A stretch of 64,000 nt of DNA from an uncultured Aquitalea sp. (GCF_945957525.1 NZ_CAMFLA010000011.1:1-64000); one strand, 5' to 3'; positions 30,066-37,896 are shown, counted from the stretch's first letter. Program-made: numbers and translations. The notes: generated by a model from the sequence alone, not told the origin.

Positions 30066-31118
30066 TCAGCAGCAAGGATTGGGCATGCCTGCGTGAATAG
30101 CCTCCAGCTCTTGCAACAGCGCATCCGGCAGTGCTACGTCAACGCTGGAAAGATTCTCCTCCAGCTGAGCCAGCGATGTGGCGCCGATGATGTTGCTGGT
30201 GACAAACGGCCGGCTATTGACCCAGGCCAGCGCCAGCCGGGCAGGGGACAGACCATGCTTTTGCGCCAATGCCGCATACGCCGCCGCCGCCGCGCCTGCT
30301 TGCGGGCTGCTGTAGCGGGTGAAGCGCTCAAACAGCGTAAGGCGTGCGCCGGCAGGCTTGGCGCCGTTCAGATACTTGCCGCTCAGTACGCCGAAAGCCA
30401 GCGGGGAATACGCCAGCAAACCCACGCCTTCGCGATGGCTGAATTCCGCCAAACCCACCTCATAAAGACGATTCAACAGACTGTACGGATTCTGGATGCT
30501 CACCACGCGCGGCAGATCCAGCTCATCTGCGGCGCGCAGAAACTGGGCCAGCCCCCAAGGTGTTTCGTTGGAGACGCCAATGTGGCGAATCTTGCCGGCA
30601 TCGACAAACTCCTTGAGGATGGCCAGCGTCTCACGAATAGGCGTACTGCCAGGCGCGTCATCCTGCCAGGGATAGCCCAGCACGCCGAAAGTGTTGGCAT
30701 TGCGGTCCGGCCAGTGCAACTGATACAGATCGAGATAATCAGTTTGCAGCCGCTCCAGACTGTCGTGCAGCGCCTGCGTCAGATGCTGGCGATTGAAATG
30801 CACTTTGCCGTCGCGGATATGGCCCGGGCGTTTGGGGTCGGAGGCGGGCCCGACAATCTTGCTGGCCAGCACGATCTTGTCGCGCCGACCGCCCTTGGCC
30901 AGCCAGCTGCCGATATAGCGCTCGGTCAACCCTTGCGTCTCCGGCCTCGGCGGCACCGGATACATCTCGGCGGCATCAAAAAGGTTCACGCCGCGCTCAA
31001 GCGCCAGGTCCATCTGACTATGCGCTTCCGCTTCGGTGTTTTGTTCGCCCCAGGTCATGGTGCCCAGGGCAATGACGCTGACAGCCACATCGGTGTGGCC
31101 CAGTTTGCGGTATTCCAT
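30066..31118 (-). CDS. tas: NADP(H)-dependent aldo-keto reductase, Tas-like
   Basis: A 350-residue aldo-keto reductase. It aligns along its length with E. coli Tas through LGTMTWGEQNTEAEAHSQ, AEMYPVPPRPETQGLTERY and VSIQNPYSLLNR. The catalytic set is recognisable (Asp and Tyr in FDAAEMYP, the lysine in VLASKIVGP, the histidine in LYQLHWPDR). The physiological substrate is unknown. It is the last chromosomal gene before the relic ORF and the dif site. Confidence 0.92.
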   Translation of the reverse strand: MEYRKLGHTDVAVSVIALGTMTWGEQNTEAEAHSQMDLALERGVNLFDAAEMYPVPPRPETQGLTERYIGSWLAKGGRRDKIVLASKIVGPASDPKRPGHIRDGKVHFNRQHLTQALHDSLERLQTDYLDLYQLHWPDRNANTFGVLGYPWQDDAPGSTPIRETLAILKEFVDAGKIRHIGVSNETPWGLAQFLRAADELDLPRVVSIQNPYSLLNRLYEVGLAEFSHREGVGLLAYSPLAFGVLSGKYLNGAKPAGARLTLFERFTRYSSPQAGAAAAAYAALAQKHGLSPARLALAWVNSRPFVTSNIIGATSLAQLEENLSSVDVALPDALLQELEAIHAGMPNPCC

Positions 31119-31313
31119 GTTGTCCGGATGAAAAGGGAAGGGTGGGTGGATCGCTCATCTTAAAACATCCACCCTGCCGGATGTTAGCGCTTTCCTGCAT
31201 GAGCTTATGCCGCGGCCGGGCAAGACAATGCATGGACGCGAGTAGCGCCGAGTGGCAATCAGGCGTGTCCGTTCAAGGCAATGTCGCCGACGATGCAATA
31301 TCCGTCTTTTGTC

Positions 31314-31583
31314 TCATGTTGAGGGTTTTGCACCGCAGGTAACCGCCTTTGCGCCAAAACTGTAATACCCGTCTTTGGCACTCCTTGCACAGCAAGGACT
31401 CAATCGAGACTCCCGGACGTAGGCCCACCTTGGGACCGGATAGCGCTCGGATCGCCAACGGCCAAGCTGGGCCGCCTCGAGGCCGCACTCGCTGGCCACG
31501 GCTTCAACGTCACCAAAACAAACAGCCCTGACCAGATCGGCAGGGCTGCAGCCAAACTCACACCACGGAAGCTTTTTACGCAT
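31314..31583 (-). pseudogene. Relic of a phage-type DNA-binding regulator next to dif
   Basis: An 89-codon frame whose first 55 residues match the pattern of the prophage gene at 31835: a CFGD segment, a short helix-turn-helix, then LGRWRSERYPVPRW, compared with VGRWRRGEARIPW in the prophage. After PRWAY the similarity stops and the sequence becomes cysteine-rich and unlike a folded protein. It lies outside the prophage, between tas and dif. I infer a decayed remnant of an earlier dif-targeting element. A short functional gene cannot be excluded. Confidence 0.5.
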
Positions 31584-31678
31584 GGTTTTGCACCAGGTCT
31601 GTTATGGGCTCCCTTCGCCCGAGTGAGTATTCCATGTGAAAGCACGTTGCAACGCCGCAACGGATTTGCGGATCCATA

Positions 31679-31706
31679 ATTTGACATAATATATATTATG
31701 CGCACT
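31679..31706 (-). promoter_or_regulatory. dif site (left edge of prophage)
   Basis: Read on the minus strand, the XerC arm is AGTGCGCATAA, the centre TATATA and the XerD arm TTATGTCAAAT. E. coli dif is GGTGCGCATAA, TGTATA, TTATGTTAAAT, so the two arms differ at only one position each. This is the site where XerCD resolves chromosome dimers. As the left junction of the prophage it would be a hybrid but fully functional dif. Confidence 0.9.
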
Positions 31707-31834
31707 TTCGAAGCATGTTCCGTGCCCGTTTTTGGCTTTGTGCAAATTCATTACGAAATTGGCACACATTGTAAAATTTGCCCTGCCGTGGCACTTATGC
31801 GGCATATAACAAAACCCATACATAGAACATCGTG

Positions 31835-32359
31835 ATGAAAACTAAAACATCTAACAAGAGCAGGAAAAGTGTTGCACGCAGGCGTCAACGGGCCGCCGCA
31901 GCAAGCAATGAACTACAGCGCCGCGCATGGGTGGATGCGCGTGAATGGCAGATTGTCACCTTTGGCATGCGTGATCCTGAAATCGCCCAGGCGTTGCGCG
32001 TTTCCCCCGCAACGGTCGGCCGCTGGCGGCGTGGCGAGGCCCGTATCCCTTGGATGGCCTTCGAAATCATGCGCCAGCGCAAAGGCATGTCACTGCCCGG
32101 AGCCTATCGAGAGTTTGAGGATTTCTTGCTGATGCGCGGCAATGACGGCTTGGTGTTGGTGCCGCCCGGCGCACACTGGAAAGACGGGATTACCGCACGA
32201 GATGTCAAGAACTGGTGGATGCTCAGAAAGATTGTGCAGCGTGCCCTTGTAAAGAATCCGGAGCTGACACATATCTCTGTCCCTGCTTCCCACTTGTTGA
32301 AGCCCGCGAGCAATGAAAGCCGCGTGCCTATCGCGGATGTGATTCCGCTACCCGTCTAA
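31835..32359 (+). CDS. Prophage DNA-binding regulator
   Basis: A 174-residue basic protein. After an Arg/Lys-rich N-terminus, a helix-turn-helix is visible in MRDPEIAQALRVSPATVGRW followed by RRGEARIPW, the pattern of small regulators in dif-integrating phages. It is transcribed rightward, against the virion genes, and is the first gene inside the left boundary. A role in lysogeny control is likely. An in-frame GTG lies 3 bp before the chosen ATG; no clear Shine-Dalgarno is present. Confidence 0.65.
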   Translation: MKTKTSNKSRKSVARRRQRAAAASNELQRRAWVDAREWQIVTFGMRDPEIAQALRVSPATVGRWRRGEARIPWMAFEIMRQRKGMSLPGAYREFEDFLLMRGNDGLVLVPPGAHWKDGITARDVKNWWMLRKIVQRALVKNPELTHISVPASHLLKPASNESRVPIADVIPLPV

Positions 32360-32390
32360 ACGGCTATGACGGTTCGGCCTTGCCGGGCCG

Positions 32391-32495
32391 TTAGAACTTG
32401 TCCCACTTCGAACCCTGCTGCATGCGTTGCAGGATCAAACCACCGACCACCGTCGCCACCACGGCCAGCAATACCGCCTTGATATCGCTTTTCAT
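32391..32495 (-). CDS. Prophage tiny membrane protein (34 aa)
   Basis: The ORF encodes MKSDIKAVLLAVVATVVGGL and a polar tail ending GSKWDKF, with one membrane helix. Its ATG overlaps the stop of the preceding gene (ATGA). It is the last gene of the leftward virion block. Short single-span proteins like this line the inner membrane of PM2/PRD1-type virions, but no specific homologue was recognised. Confidence 0.6.
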   Translation of the reverse strand: MKSDIKAVLLAVVATVVGGLILQRMQQGSKWDKF

Positions 32496-32641
32496 GCCGG
32501 AATGCCTTGCATGCGGTCAATGCGAGTATGCGCTTTGTCCACATCGCGCCGCAGGTAGCGCAGTTCGACGCGCAGGCCGCCCCACGTCACCAGCCCGGAC
32601 ACCGCGCCAGTCAGCAGGATTGGCAGCAAGTCTGCCATCAT
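32492..32641 (-). CDS. Prophage small membrane protein (49 aa)
   Basis: MMADLLPILLTGAVSGLVTW forms an N-terminal membrane helix, followed by a charged helix (ELRYLRRDVDKAHTRIDRMQ). Both ends overlap neighbours through ATGA. The layout resembles small holin/spanin-like or virion membrane proteins; the exact function is unknown. Confidence 0.6.
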   Translation of the reverse strand: MMADLLPILLTGAVSGLVTWGGLRVELRYLRRDVDKAHTRIDRMQGIPA

Positions 32642-32808
32642 GCGGCCGCTTTCTCCGGCATGAAGATAGCGAACAGGCCCGCCAGCATCGCCGGCACGGC
32701 AACAGCGGCCGGCGTACCCGACGCCATGCCCGCCGCATTGCTGATCACAGCAGCCAGACCGGCCGCGCTGGAAGGCTCTTTCAGCCGTTTGAAAAGATTG
32801 CCCATCAT
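32638..32808 (-). CDS. Prophage small membrane protein (56 aa), holin-like
   Basis: MMGNLFKRLKEPSSAAGLAA is followed by a Gly/Ala-rich hydrophobic stretch ending AMLAGLFAIFMPEKAAA. Start is at 32808 after GGGGGA. The amphipathic N-terminus and hydrophobic C-terminal half fit a holin-like or virion membrane protein. Its stop overlaps the next start. Confidence 0.6.
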   Translation of the reverse strand: MMGNLFKRLKEPSSAAGLAAVISNAAGMASGTPAAVAVPAMLAGLFAIFMPEKAAA

Positions 32809-32815
32809 TTCCCCC

Positions 32816-32989
32816 TTACAAGGTCAGTTTGATATCCGCCCACCCCGCAGAGGTCGGCGGCACAGTTGCGGCCGGAGCCGCGTTACCAGCACCGGACGTC
32901 GCCGCGCTTGCGGTCGCTTTGTCCTGTGTGCCGAATTTCCAATACGCAAAGGCCAGAATCGCCAGCAGCGCCCATTGTTCGTTACTCAC
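32816..32989 (-). CDS. Prophage small membrane protein (57 aa)
   Basis: A GTG start overlaps the preceding stop (GTGA) and follows a GGGGGG Shine-Dalgarno. The product, MSNEQWALLAILAFAYWKF then an Ala/Thr/Pro-rich segment ending GWADIKLTL, has one N-terminal membrane helix. Confidence 0.6.
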   Translation of the reverse strand: MSNEQWALLAILAFAYWKFGTQDKATASAATSGAGNAAPAATVPPTSAGWADIKLTL

Positions 32990-33399
32990 CAGTTACCCCC
33001 CGCGCCGCCATATAGCGCCTTGGTTTTTGTGACTTGATCATTTGCCGCGCCGGCCGCGCTGGCTTTCTTGTCCGGGCCGATGCCCTTCGTTTTGCCGGCC
33101 AGCCAGTCGGCAATCATCTTGTCTTCATTCGGGTGCAGCCACTTGTAAAGCTGCGTCCCAGGCGTTTCGCCCTTGTCGATGATGCCAAACCACTGATCTA
33201 CCTTGCTCGCAGTGCCATAGACAACATTGTTCGGGCTGGTGACGTTCAACGCGCCGTTGTCCAGCGCCTCCGACACTTTGTCGATGACGATTGGCACCGT
33301 TTCGCCGGCTTTCTTGAGCAGGTAAACCGCCACAATGCCACCGGCCAGCGCCAGCCAGCCCATGGGCGGAATCTGTTTTAGCAGCCGGCTAGCGTCCAT
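32986..33399 (-). CDS. Prophage membrane-anchored protein (137 aa)
   Basis: An N-terminal helix (MGWLALAGGIVAVYLLKKAG) anchors a soluble domain of about 100 residues containing VDQWFGIIDKGETPGTQLYK. The start overlaps the end of the preceding gene by 11 bp. It is probably a virion membrane protein; no family was recognised. Confidence 0.65.
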   Translation of the reverse strand: MDASRLLKQIPPMGWLALAGGIVAVYLLKKAGETVPIVIDKVSEALDNGALNVTSPNNVVYGTASKVDQWFGIIDKGETPGTQLYKWLHPNEDKMIADWLAGKTKGIGPDKKASAAGAANDQVTKTKALYGGAGGNW

Positions 33400-33796
33400 T
33401 GCCTACGTTCCAGTATGGTTCATCATCAATCACGGTATACGCCGGTCCGTCTGCTCCGCCTGCATTGGCAAAAATTCCCGTTGGACCATGTACCGGCGAC
33501 CCATCACTAGGGAACTTTCCGTCATATACGCCACCTGAGCCCAAGTCTTCCGAGAACATCTTTTGCACGTCATCCCATGTTGCCCCTGCTTGAAGCGCAA
33601 ATCGCTTCATCGCATTGTCAATGCGTGCATTGTCTTGATTCTCATCCGACTGCAGCAGGCCAACAATCGGCGACGTGAGTCCGTCTAAAAACTCTCTCGG
33701 TGCCCCGCCCTCTTGCTGAATTTTCTTTGCCAGCATGAAGCCCACAAACGCGAGCCCCGCCACCATTACCATGGTTTCCGTCTTACTGAGTGCCAT
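33389..33796 (-). CDS. Prophage membrane-anchored protein (135 aa)
   Basis: An N-terminal membrane helix (MVMVAGLAFVGFMLAKK) is followed by an acidic soluble part ending in a Gly/Pro/Asp-rich tail (GPAYTVIDDEPYWNVGNGR). It has the same layout as its downstream neighbour and lies just after the lytic transglycosylase gene. Confidence 0.65.
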   Translation of the reverse strand: MALSKTETMVMVAGLAFVGFMLAKKIQQEGGAPREFLDGLTSPIVGLLQSDENQDNARIDNAMKRFALQAGATWDDVQKMFSEDLGSGGVYDGKFPSDGSPVHGPTGIFANAGGADGPAYTVIDDEPYWNVGNGR

Positions 33797-33823
33797 TGTT
33801 GCCCCCTACGCAAAGCGCATAGC

Positions 33824-34354
33824 TTACAGCACTCCGGCACCCGTTTTGCTGGCTTGTGTGGCTGTGTAACCGTCCACCACAATCAAGCCATACATGCGGG
33901 TTTCCAGCGGCAAGGCTTTTTTCTCGCCTTTCAGGTACTTGGCCACATTGCCCTCGCCCCAGTTGTAGGCCCAGACAGCTTTTTTCCAATCGCCGAACTT
34001 CTTGTACAAGCGCGCCATGTAGGCCATGGCAGCATCAGTTGCCGCCTCCGGCTTGGTCGGATCGATGCCCAGATTCCTGGCCGTAATCGGCATGAACTGG
34101 AACAGGCCGGAAGCGCCGGCGCTGGACTTCACCTTGCCGCTGATGACGGCCGGGTCAAAATGGCGCGATTCTTGGTCAGCTTGGCGCAGTGCCATCCCGG
34201 GCGGTACGCCGTACTTCTGCGCGGCCTTGATGATCATTGCGTTGTAGCCCTTGTCATCGGGAATACGCTCTCCGTCCATCACCAGCGGCATGCCACTGCC
34301 TGCCGGGTCAGATGCTGCTCGCTTTACGTCTACACGTGCACCCAAATTTGCCAT
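33824..34354 (-). CDS. Prophage lytic transglycosylase
   Basis: A 176-residue SLT-family domain protein. Motifs are ALRQADQESRHFDP with the catalytic glutamate, SSAGASGLFQFMPITARNLG, and VWAYNWGEGNV near the end. It cleaves murein during entry or release; PRD1 carries a comparable virion transglycosylase (P7). The start immediately follows the TAA of the upstream gene. Confidence 0.9.
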   Translation of the reverse strand: MANLGARVDVKRAASDPAGSGMPLVMDGERIPDDKGYNAMIIKAAQKYGVPPGMALRQADQESRHFDPAVISGKVKSSAGASGLFQFMPITARNLGIDPTKPEAATDAAMAYMARLYKKFGDWKKAVWAYNWGEGNVAKYLKGEKKALPLETRMYGLIVVDGYTATQASKTGAGVL

Positions 34355-34603
34355 TTACTGCTGTCCTTCCTGTTGAATGATGTTTTCCACGCGCCACGCG
34401 CCGCCCTCTTCCTTGGCGATGCCGGTTTCCCAGAATGCCGGCGTATAAAACGCCGCTTGGCCATCGGCCACCGTGGGCACCGGGTCAAACGTGGCGCAAG
34501 CCGGCACAATGTAAGTGCCGGGTTCAAAGTTGCATTCATCCGCCACGCCTTGGCAGATATAGCGGCCGGTTTTCGGCTCGTAGTGATAGATGATCTTCGG
34601 CAT
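34355..34603 (-). CDS. Prophage small protein resembling tail-fibre assembly proteins
   Basis: An 82-residue soluble protein beginning MPKIIYHYEPKTGRYICQG, a beta-rich start seen in proteins encoded after phage fibre genes, with EPGTYIVPACAT in the centre. AAGGGAAACCC precedes the ATG. Its position directly after the collar gene suggests it chaperones or completes the spike. Confidence 0.55.
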   Translation of the reverse strand: MPKIIYHYEPKTGRYICQGVADECNFEPGTYIVPACATFDPVPTVADGQAAFYTPAFWETGIAKEEGGAWRVENIIQQEGQQ

Positions 34604-34612
34604 GGGTTTCCC

Positions 34613-35110
34613 TTAGTACTTGATCAGCACCAGCGCCGCGACGTTGCGCGGCCGCGTCTCGCTGCCGCCCGTTGCAGCCGTTCTGATATTCCAGCCTGCT
34701 TGATAGTCCTGCCCGGAAATCTGCTGATAGCCAATGTAAGTGCCCGGACCGCCAGACATGTTTTGCGCATGGCCGTGCGACCTGAGGTCATCGGCCTGAA
34801 ACGCACCGAGCATGCGCCCAGCATCTACGCCGCGCCCGTCATCCAGACCGCGCAGGAACTCTCCGCGATAGTCGGGCAAGTTGAAGGTGTTGACGCCATC
34901 GCCCGCACCGTAGAGCGTACCCAGCACGGCATACAGTGCCGCATAGGTGCTGCGACTCACCGCCGCGCCGTTGCACTTCAACCAGCCAACCGGCACGGAT
35001 ACCGATCCGCCAGCAAAGTGGACGATTTCACCCGCCATAAAAATAGACCCTTCCGAATTGACAAGCCCGGCCGTACCGGTCTTTCGTTTGAACTTTTGCG
35101 AGCGCCTCAT
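34613..35110 (-). CDS. Prophage tail-collar domain spike protein
   Basis: A 165-residue protein with the phage tail-collar fold: VPVGWLKCNGAAVSRSTYAAL, GDGVNTFNLPDYRGEFLRGLD and RPRNVAALVLIKY. These domains sit at receptor-binding tips of tailed phage fibres. The start at 35110 overlaps the preceding stop (ATGA); an internal ATG at 35038 would give the collar domain alone. In a tailless virus it is likely the vertex receptor-binding protein. Confidence 0.82.
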   Translation of the reverse strand: MRRSQKFKRKTGTAGLVNSEGSIFMAGEIVHFAGGSVSVPVGWLKCNGAAVSRSTYAALYAVLGTLYGAGDGVNTFNLPDYRGEFLRGLDDGRGVDAGRMLGAFQADDLRSHGHAQNMSGGPGTYIGYQQISGQDYQAGWNIRTAATGGSETRPRNVAALVLIKY

Positions 35111-35670
35111 ACAAGCAACTCTTGCACCTTGATAACGCCGCCAGCGGCATCGCTGATTGCCGACCACGCCGCGCCGGGTGCGGTCTCTTCCTGCCAGACT
35201 TCACCCGCAGCCAGCACAATGACGGCGCTTGCGTAGGTAATGCCTGGCCCGCCCAATGCAATGTTGGTGCTGCCACTGTTGAGCACGCGGAATGCAATGC
35301 GGTCGCTTCTCGCCGTGATGACAGCCGTTTCAGCCGTCCCCACATTGGTAATCGGCTTGTTCAGCACTGACGACGCCGTTTTGATGGTTGCCACAACATC
35401 GCCCGTCATGCGGTTCGTGCCGCCCGATCCGTCAGAGATACCCACCTTGACGCGCTGCTGCACAGCGCTGGTCAGTTCGATGCGGTCAAAGCCTTCGCCC
35501 GGCTCAGCGTAGAAACCGGCTTCCATGTCGTCAGCCTGCATCAGCACCTTGCCGTTGCGCATGAATCGCACGGTCACAGGCGAATAGCTCTCGAAAATCT
35601 GGAAATAGGAACCCGGCTGCGTTAATGCCAGCATCTGGCCGGCGTTCAAAATCTGGCTGGTAGTCTGCAT
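35107..35670 (-). CDS. Prophage vertex/spike base protein candidate
   Basis: A 187-residue beta-rich soluble protein with no membrane helix. It has two similar halves, the second containing RIAFRVLNSGSTNIALGG and AGEVWQEETAPGAAWSAI. It is directly upstream of and overlapping the collar gene, so a penton-like base that carries the spike is plausible. No homology was identified with certainty. Confidence 0.6.
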   Translation of the reverse strand: MQTTSQILNAGQMLALTQPGSYFQIFESYSPVTVRFMRNGKVLMQADDMEAGFYAEPGEGFDRIELTSAVQQRVKVGISDGSGGTNRMTGDVVATIKTASSVLNKPITNVGTAETAVITARSDRIAFRVLNSGSTNIALGGPGITYASAVIVLAAGEVWQEETAPGAAWSAISDAAGGVIKVQELLV

Positions 35671-35671
35671 G

Positions 35672-36112
35672 TCAGCCCTTTTTCATAGCCTGCAAAGCGG
35701 CCAATCCCACCACGGCGAAACCAGCAACTGTGAGAATTTGCTTAGTAGATTGTGCATCTTTCGATAACTCCGTTTCCCGCGCCGTCTGGTACATGGTGCC
35801 AACGCTGGCGAGTGTTTCTTTCACGCTTGCCCGCGTTGCGTCCGTTTCCGCGTAGGCTTTGTCGAGCAGGTATTTGCCGGCGTTGACCACTTCGGAAAAT
35901 TCCTTGTTTGCCAACTCCCTGCCGGATTTCGCCAGATCAATCGCCCCCGCCACTGCGCCGCCGTCCAGTACGTTGACGGTAGTCCCCGTCGATGCCGATA
36001 CGGCTACCCCGCTTTGTTGCGAAATCCGGTTGTCCTGGCTGGTCGAACTGTAAGAGCTCGACGTGTTATTTGTTGTCGAGCTGGCCGAACTGCTAGACGA
36101 TTTACCGCCCAT
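35672..36112 (-). CDS. Prophage Ser-rich membrane protein (146 aa)
   Basis: The N-terminal 30 residues are almost all Ser, Thr and Asn (GGKSSSSSASSTTNNTSSSY). A helical middle (residues 55-120) follows, and a C-terminal membrane helix (ILTVAGFAVVGLAALQAM) ends the protein. GGGGGTGAAC precedes the ATG. It is probably a virion membrane protein; the Ser-rich arm could extend outward. Confidence 0.65.
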   Translation of the reverse strand: MGGKSSSSSASSTTNNTSSSYSSTSQDNRISQQSGVAVSASTGTTVNVLDGGAVAGAIDLAKSGRELANKEFSEVVNAGKYLLDKAYAETDATRASVKETLASVGTMYQTARETELSKDAQSTKQILTVAGFAVVGLAALQAMKKG

Positions 36113-36479
36113 TGTTCACCCCCTTCCTGTAGACGATTTCGGCCACGCCGTAACCGTGTTGCGCCAGTTTCCGAGCCATGCCCGGCCTTGCGCTGTGAAT
36201 TCGTACAAATTCGGCTTGGCTGTTTTTTTCGATGTGCGGCAGGATCACGTCCAGCAGCGACACCCCCGGCAGACTCCCGCCAGCGGCCACTACAACGCAC
36301 TCCGGCCCTTCCCATCGCAGCACGAATGCCGCCACATCCCGGCCGCCCTGCTCTACTGCAAACAACGCAGCACCCTGCAAGACTTGCGCCGTTTCGCTAA
36401 CGGTCGGATCGTGCTTCACCGCCTTTTCCAGCATCCGCAGCAAGTGCGGCGAGGCATCCACCACGCGCCGGACGATCAT
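36102..36479 (-). CDS. Prophage soluble protein of unknown function (125 aa)
   Basis: A 125-residue mixed alpha/beta protein. The ATG at 36479 overlaps the preceding stop (ATGA); an in-frame GTG at 36497 is the alternative. ARPGMARKLAQHGYGVAEIV near the C-terminus resembles the end of acetyltransferase-like folds, but the evidence is weak. It overlaps the next gene by 11 bp. Confidence 0.6.
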   Translation of the reverse strand: MIVRRVVDASPHLLRMLEKAVKHDPTVSETAQVLQGAALFAVEQGGRDVAAFVLRWEGPECVVVAAGGSLPGVSLLDVILPHIEKNSQAEFVRIHSARPGMARKLAQHGYGVAEIVYRKGVNNGR

Positions 36480-36724
36480 TTGCCGAACTTCCGCCACAGA
36501 ATCAGGCCGGCCAGCGCCAGCCCGGCATACAACATCAGGTTGGCCGGACTGGACTGCGCCATGTTTCCGTAGTTGACCGTCCAGTTACTGCCATCCATCA
36601 CCCCCTTCTGCGCGCTGCTGTTGTCGCTGCTGGAACTGTTACGCGCCGAAGATGGCCCCGCACCGGGGGCGGACATCACTTTGCCCGCTGCCCCGATTGC
36701 CTGCCCTGCTACCATGCCCCACAT
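36476..36724 (-). CDS. Prophage small membrane protein (82 aa)
   Basis: A Gly/Ala/Ser-rich N-terminal half ends in a C-terminal membrane helix (ANLMLYAGLALAGLILW) and a basic tail. GAGGAA precedes the ATG. A virion membrane component is likely. Confidence 0.62.
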   Translation of the reverse strand: MWGMVAGQAIGAAGKVMSAPGAGPSSARNSSSSDNSSAQKGVMDGSNWTVNYGNMAQSSPANLMLYAGLALAGLILWRKFGK

Positions 36725-36727
36725 CGG

Positions 36728-37039
36728 TTATTTCCTCAGCAACAGGACGGCCAGCACCAGCCCGCCACCGATCAGCAGCCACGGCATGGCCTTGGTGACG
36801 GTGCTTTTCTTGACGTCGCCAGCGGTGAATGTCTCGCCATCGTTGCCTTGCAGCGCGAGTTGGCGTTGTGCGATGTCGTGCGGGTAGTTGTATTCGGCAT
36901 CGATGACGGACTTTGCCGCATAGCCCACGGTGTTTTGTAAAACCGTGTTCCAGCCATCGAACCACGAACCGCCACCGCCGCCACCGCCGCCGCTGTCCAT
37001 CAAGCCTTCCGTCGCGCCCATAAAGGTTTCCGGGTCCAT
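36728..37039 (-). CDS. Prophage membrane protein next to the capsid gene (103 aa)
   Basis: A run of eight glycines at residues 18-25 precedes a soluble segment (NTVGYAAKSVIDAEYNYPHD) and a C-terminal membrane helix (AMPWLLIGGGLVLAVLLLRK). AGGGGG precedes the ATG, and it lies 11 bp after the capsid gene. In PM2, membrane proteins that bridge capsid and membrane are encoded next to the capsid protein, which suggests a similar role. Confidence 0.65.
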   Translation of the reverse strand: MDPETFMGATEGLMDSGGGGGGGGSWFDGWNTVLQNTVGYAAKSVIDAEYNYPHDIAQRQLALQGNDGETFTAGDVKKSTVTKAMPWLLIGGGLVLAVLLLRK

Positions 37040-37049
37040 ACGTTCCCCC

Positions 37050-37880
37050 TTACAGGTTGCCGATGGCGTCTACCGCTTCGACATAAACGTACATCTGGCC
37101 GGAGTTGCTCAGATCGAGCAGCAGTTGCAGGTTGCGCACGCTGTTGCCTCGCGTATCCAGCATGTTCGACTGGTTGCCATCCAGCACCCAATCAATGGTG
37201 TGCATGGATGCCTGGGGCACGCGCTTGTATTCCTGCTGTCGGAAACGGTTCAAGGCGTCGCTGCTTTCATGCACGACGAGGCCATTGACCTTGACGGTGG
37301 AGTTCTTCACCAGATTGGTGCCGCCCGGGCCGATTACGTGGATGCGCTTGTACAGCGTGCCAGTATCGCCCTTGGGCAGACTGTCGATGTTGAACAGGCC
37401 GGACGTTGCCGCCGACACCGGGTACTGGATCAGCTTGTGTACGATGTATTCAACGCCGCGATCCGCAGAACCGGCTTGCGGGTCATCCAGCTCTGCCCAC
37501 GCGTCCAGCGTCGGTGCGGTCGCGCCGGCAATCTTGATTTCGAGCGTGAACGAACTGATGCGCGTGGTATCCAGTGCGCCCAGCATTTCGCCGTTAATGG
37601 TGCGAGCGCGGATTTCGGAAAAGTCGATGGTCAGAAAACCCGGATCGTCGTAAATGCCCTTGAACTTGTTGATCAAGTCCAAATCCGAGCCGCTGGCCTG
37701 AATGATGACTTTGCCCTGCACTTTCACCTTGATGTCAGCAATGTGCGACTTCTGGAACGTGGTGCCGCCCAACGCCATGATGATGCGCTTGTAAGTCGGC
37801 CCGGTTTGCAGACTGACAGTGGCGACGCCGTTCGCGGTCACATTGGAGAACGGGTTGCACTTTTGAACGTACTTGGTCAT
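37050..37880 (-). CDS. Double jelly-roll major capsid protein, PM2 P2-like
   Basis: A 276-residue protein, close to PM2 P2 in size (about 270). Two related halves are visible. The first has TYKRIIMALGG followed by IKVKVQGKVI. The second has LYKRIHVIGPGG followed by STVKVNGLVV and then HTIDWVLDGN. The recalled PM2 P2 pattern is similar: a TYEVIDL strand, VELDGR, then YTIDFMLEGD near the end. This repeat of a strand-turn-strand block is expected of a double beta-barrel capsid protein. AAGGGCGC precedes the ATG. It lies behind a tiny membrane gene and after the ATPase, consistent with a late virion operon. Confidence 0.75.
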   Translation of the reverse strand: MTKYVQKCNPFSNVTANGVATVSLQTGPTYKRIIMALGGTTFQKSHIADIKVKVQGKVIIQASGSDLDLINKFKGIYDDPGFLTIDFSEIRARTINGEMLGALDTTRISSFTLEIKIAGATAPTLDAWAELDDPQAGSADRGVEYIVHKLIQYPVSAATSGLFNIDSLPKGDTGTLYKRIHVIGPGGTNLVKNSTVKVNGLVVHESSDALNRFRQQEYKRVPQASMHTIDWVLDGNQSNMLDTRGNSVRNLQLLLDLSNSGQMYVYVEAVDAIGNL

Positions 37881-37896
37881 GTTGCGCCCTTAACGG

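Noticed and set aside
33713-35236. A 507-codon rightward frame through the prophage spike genes
   Set aside because: The leftward genes there have Shine-Dalgarno sites, overlapping starts and domain hits (transglycosylase, tail collar). The long frame has none.
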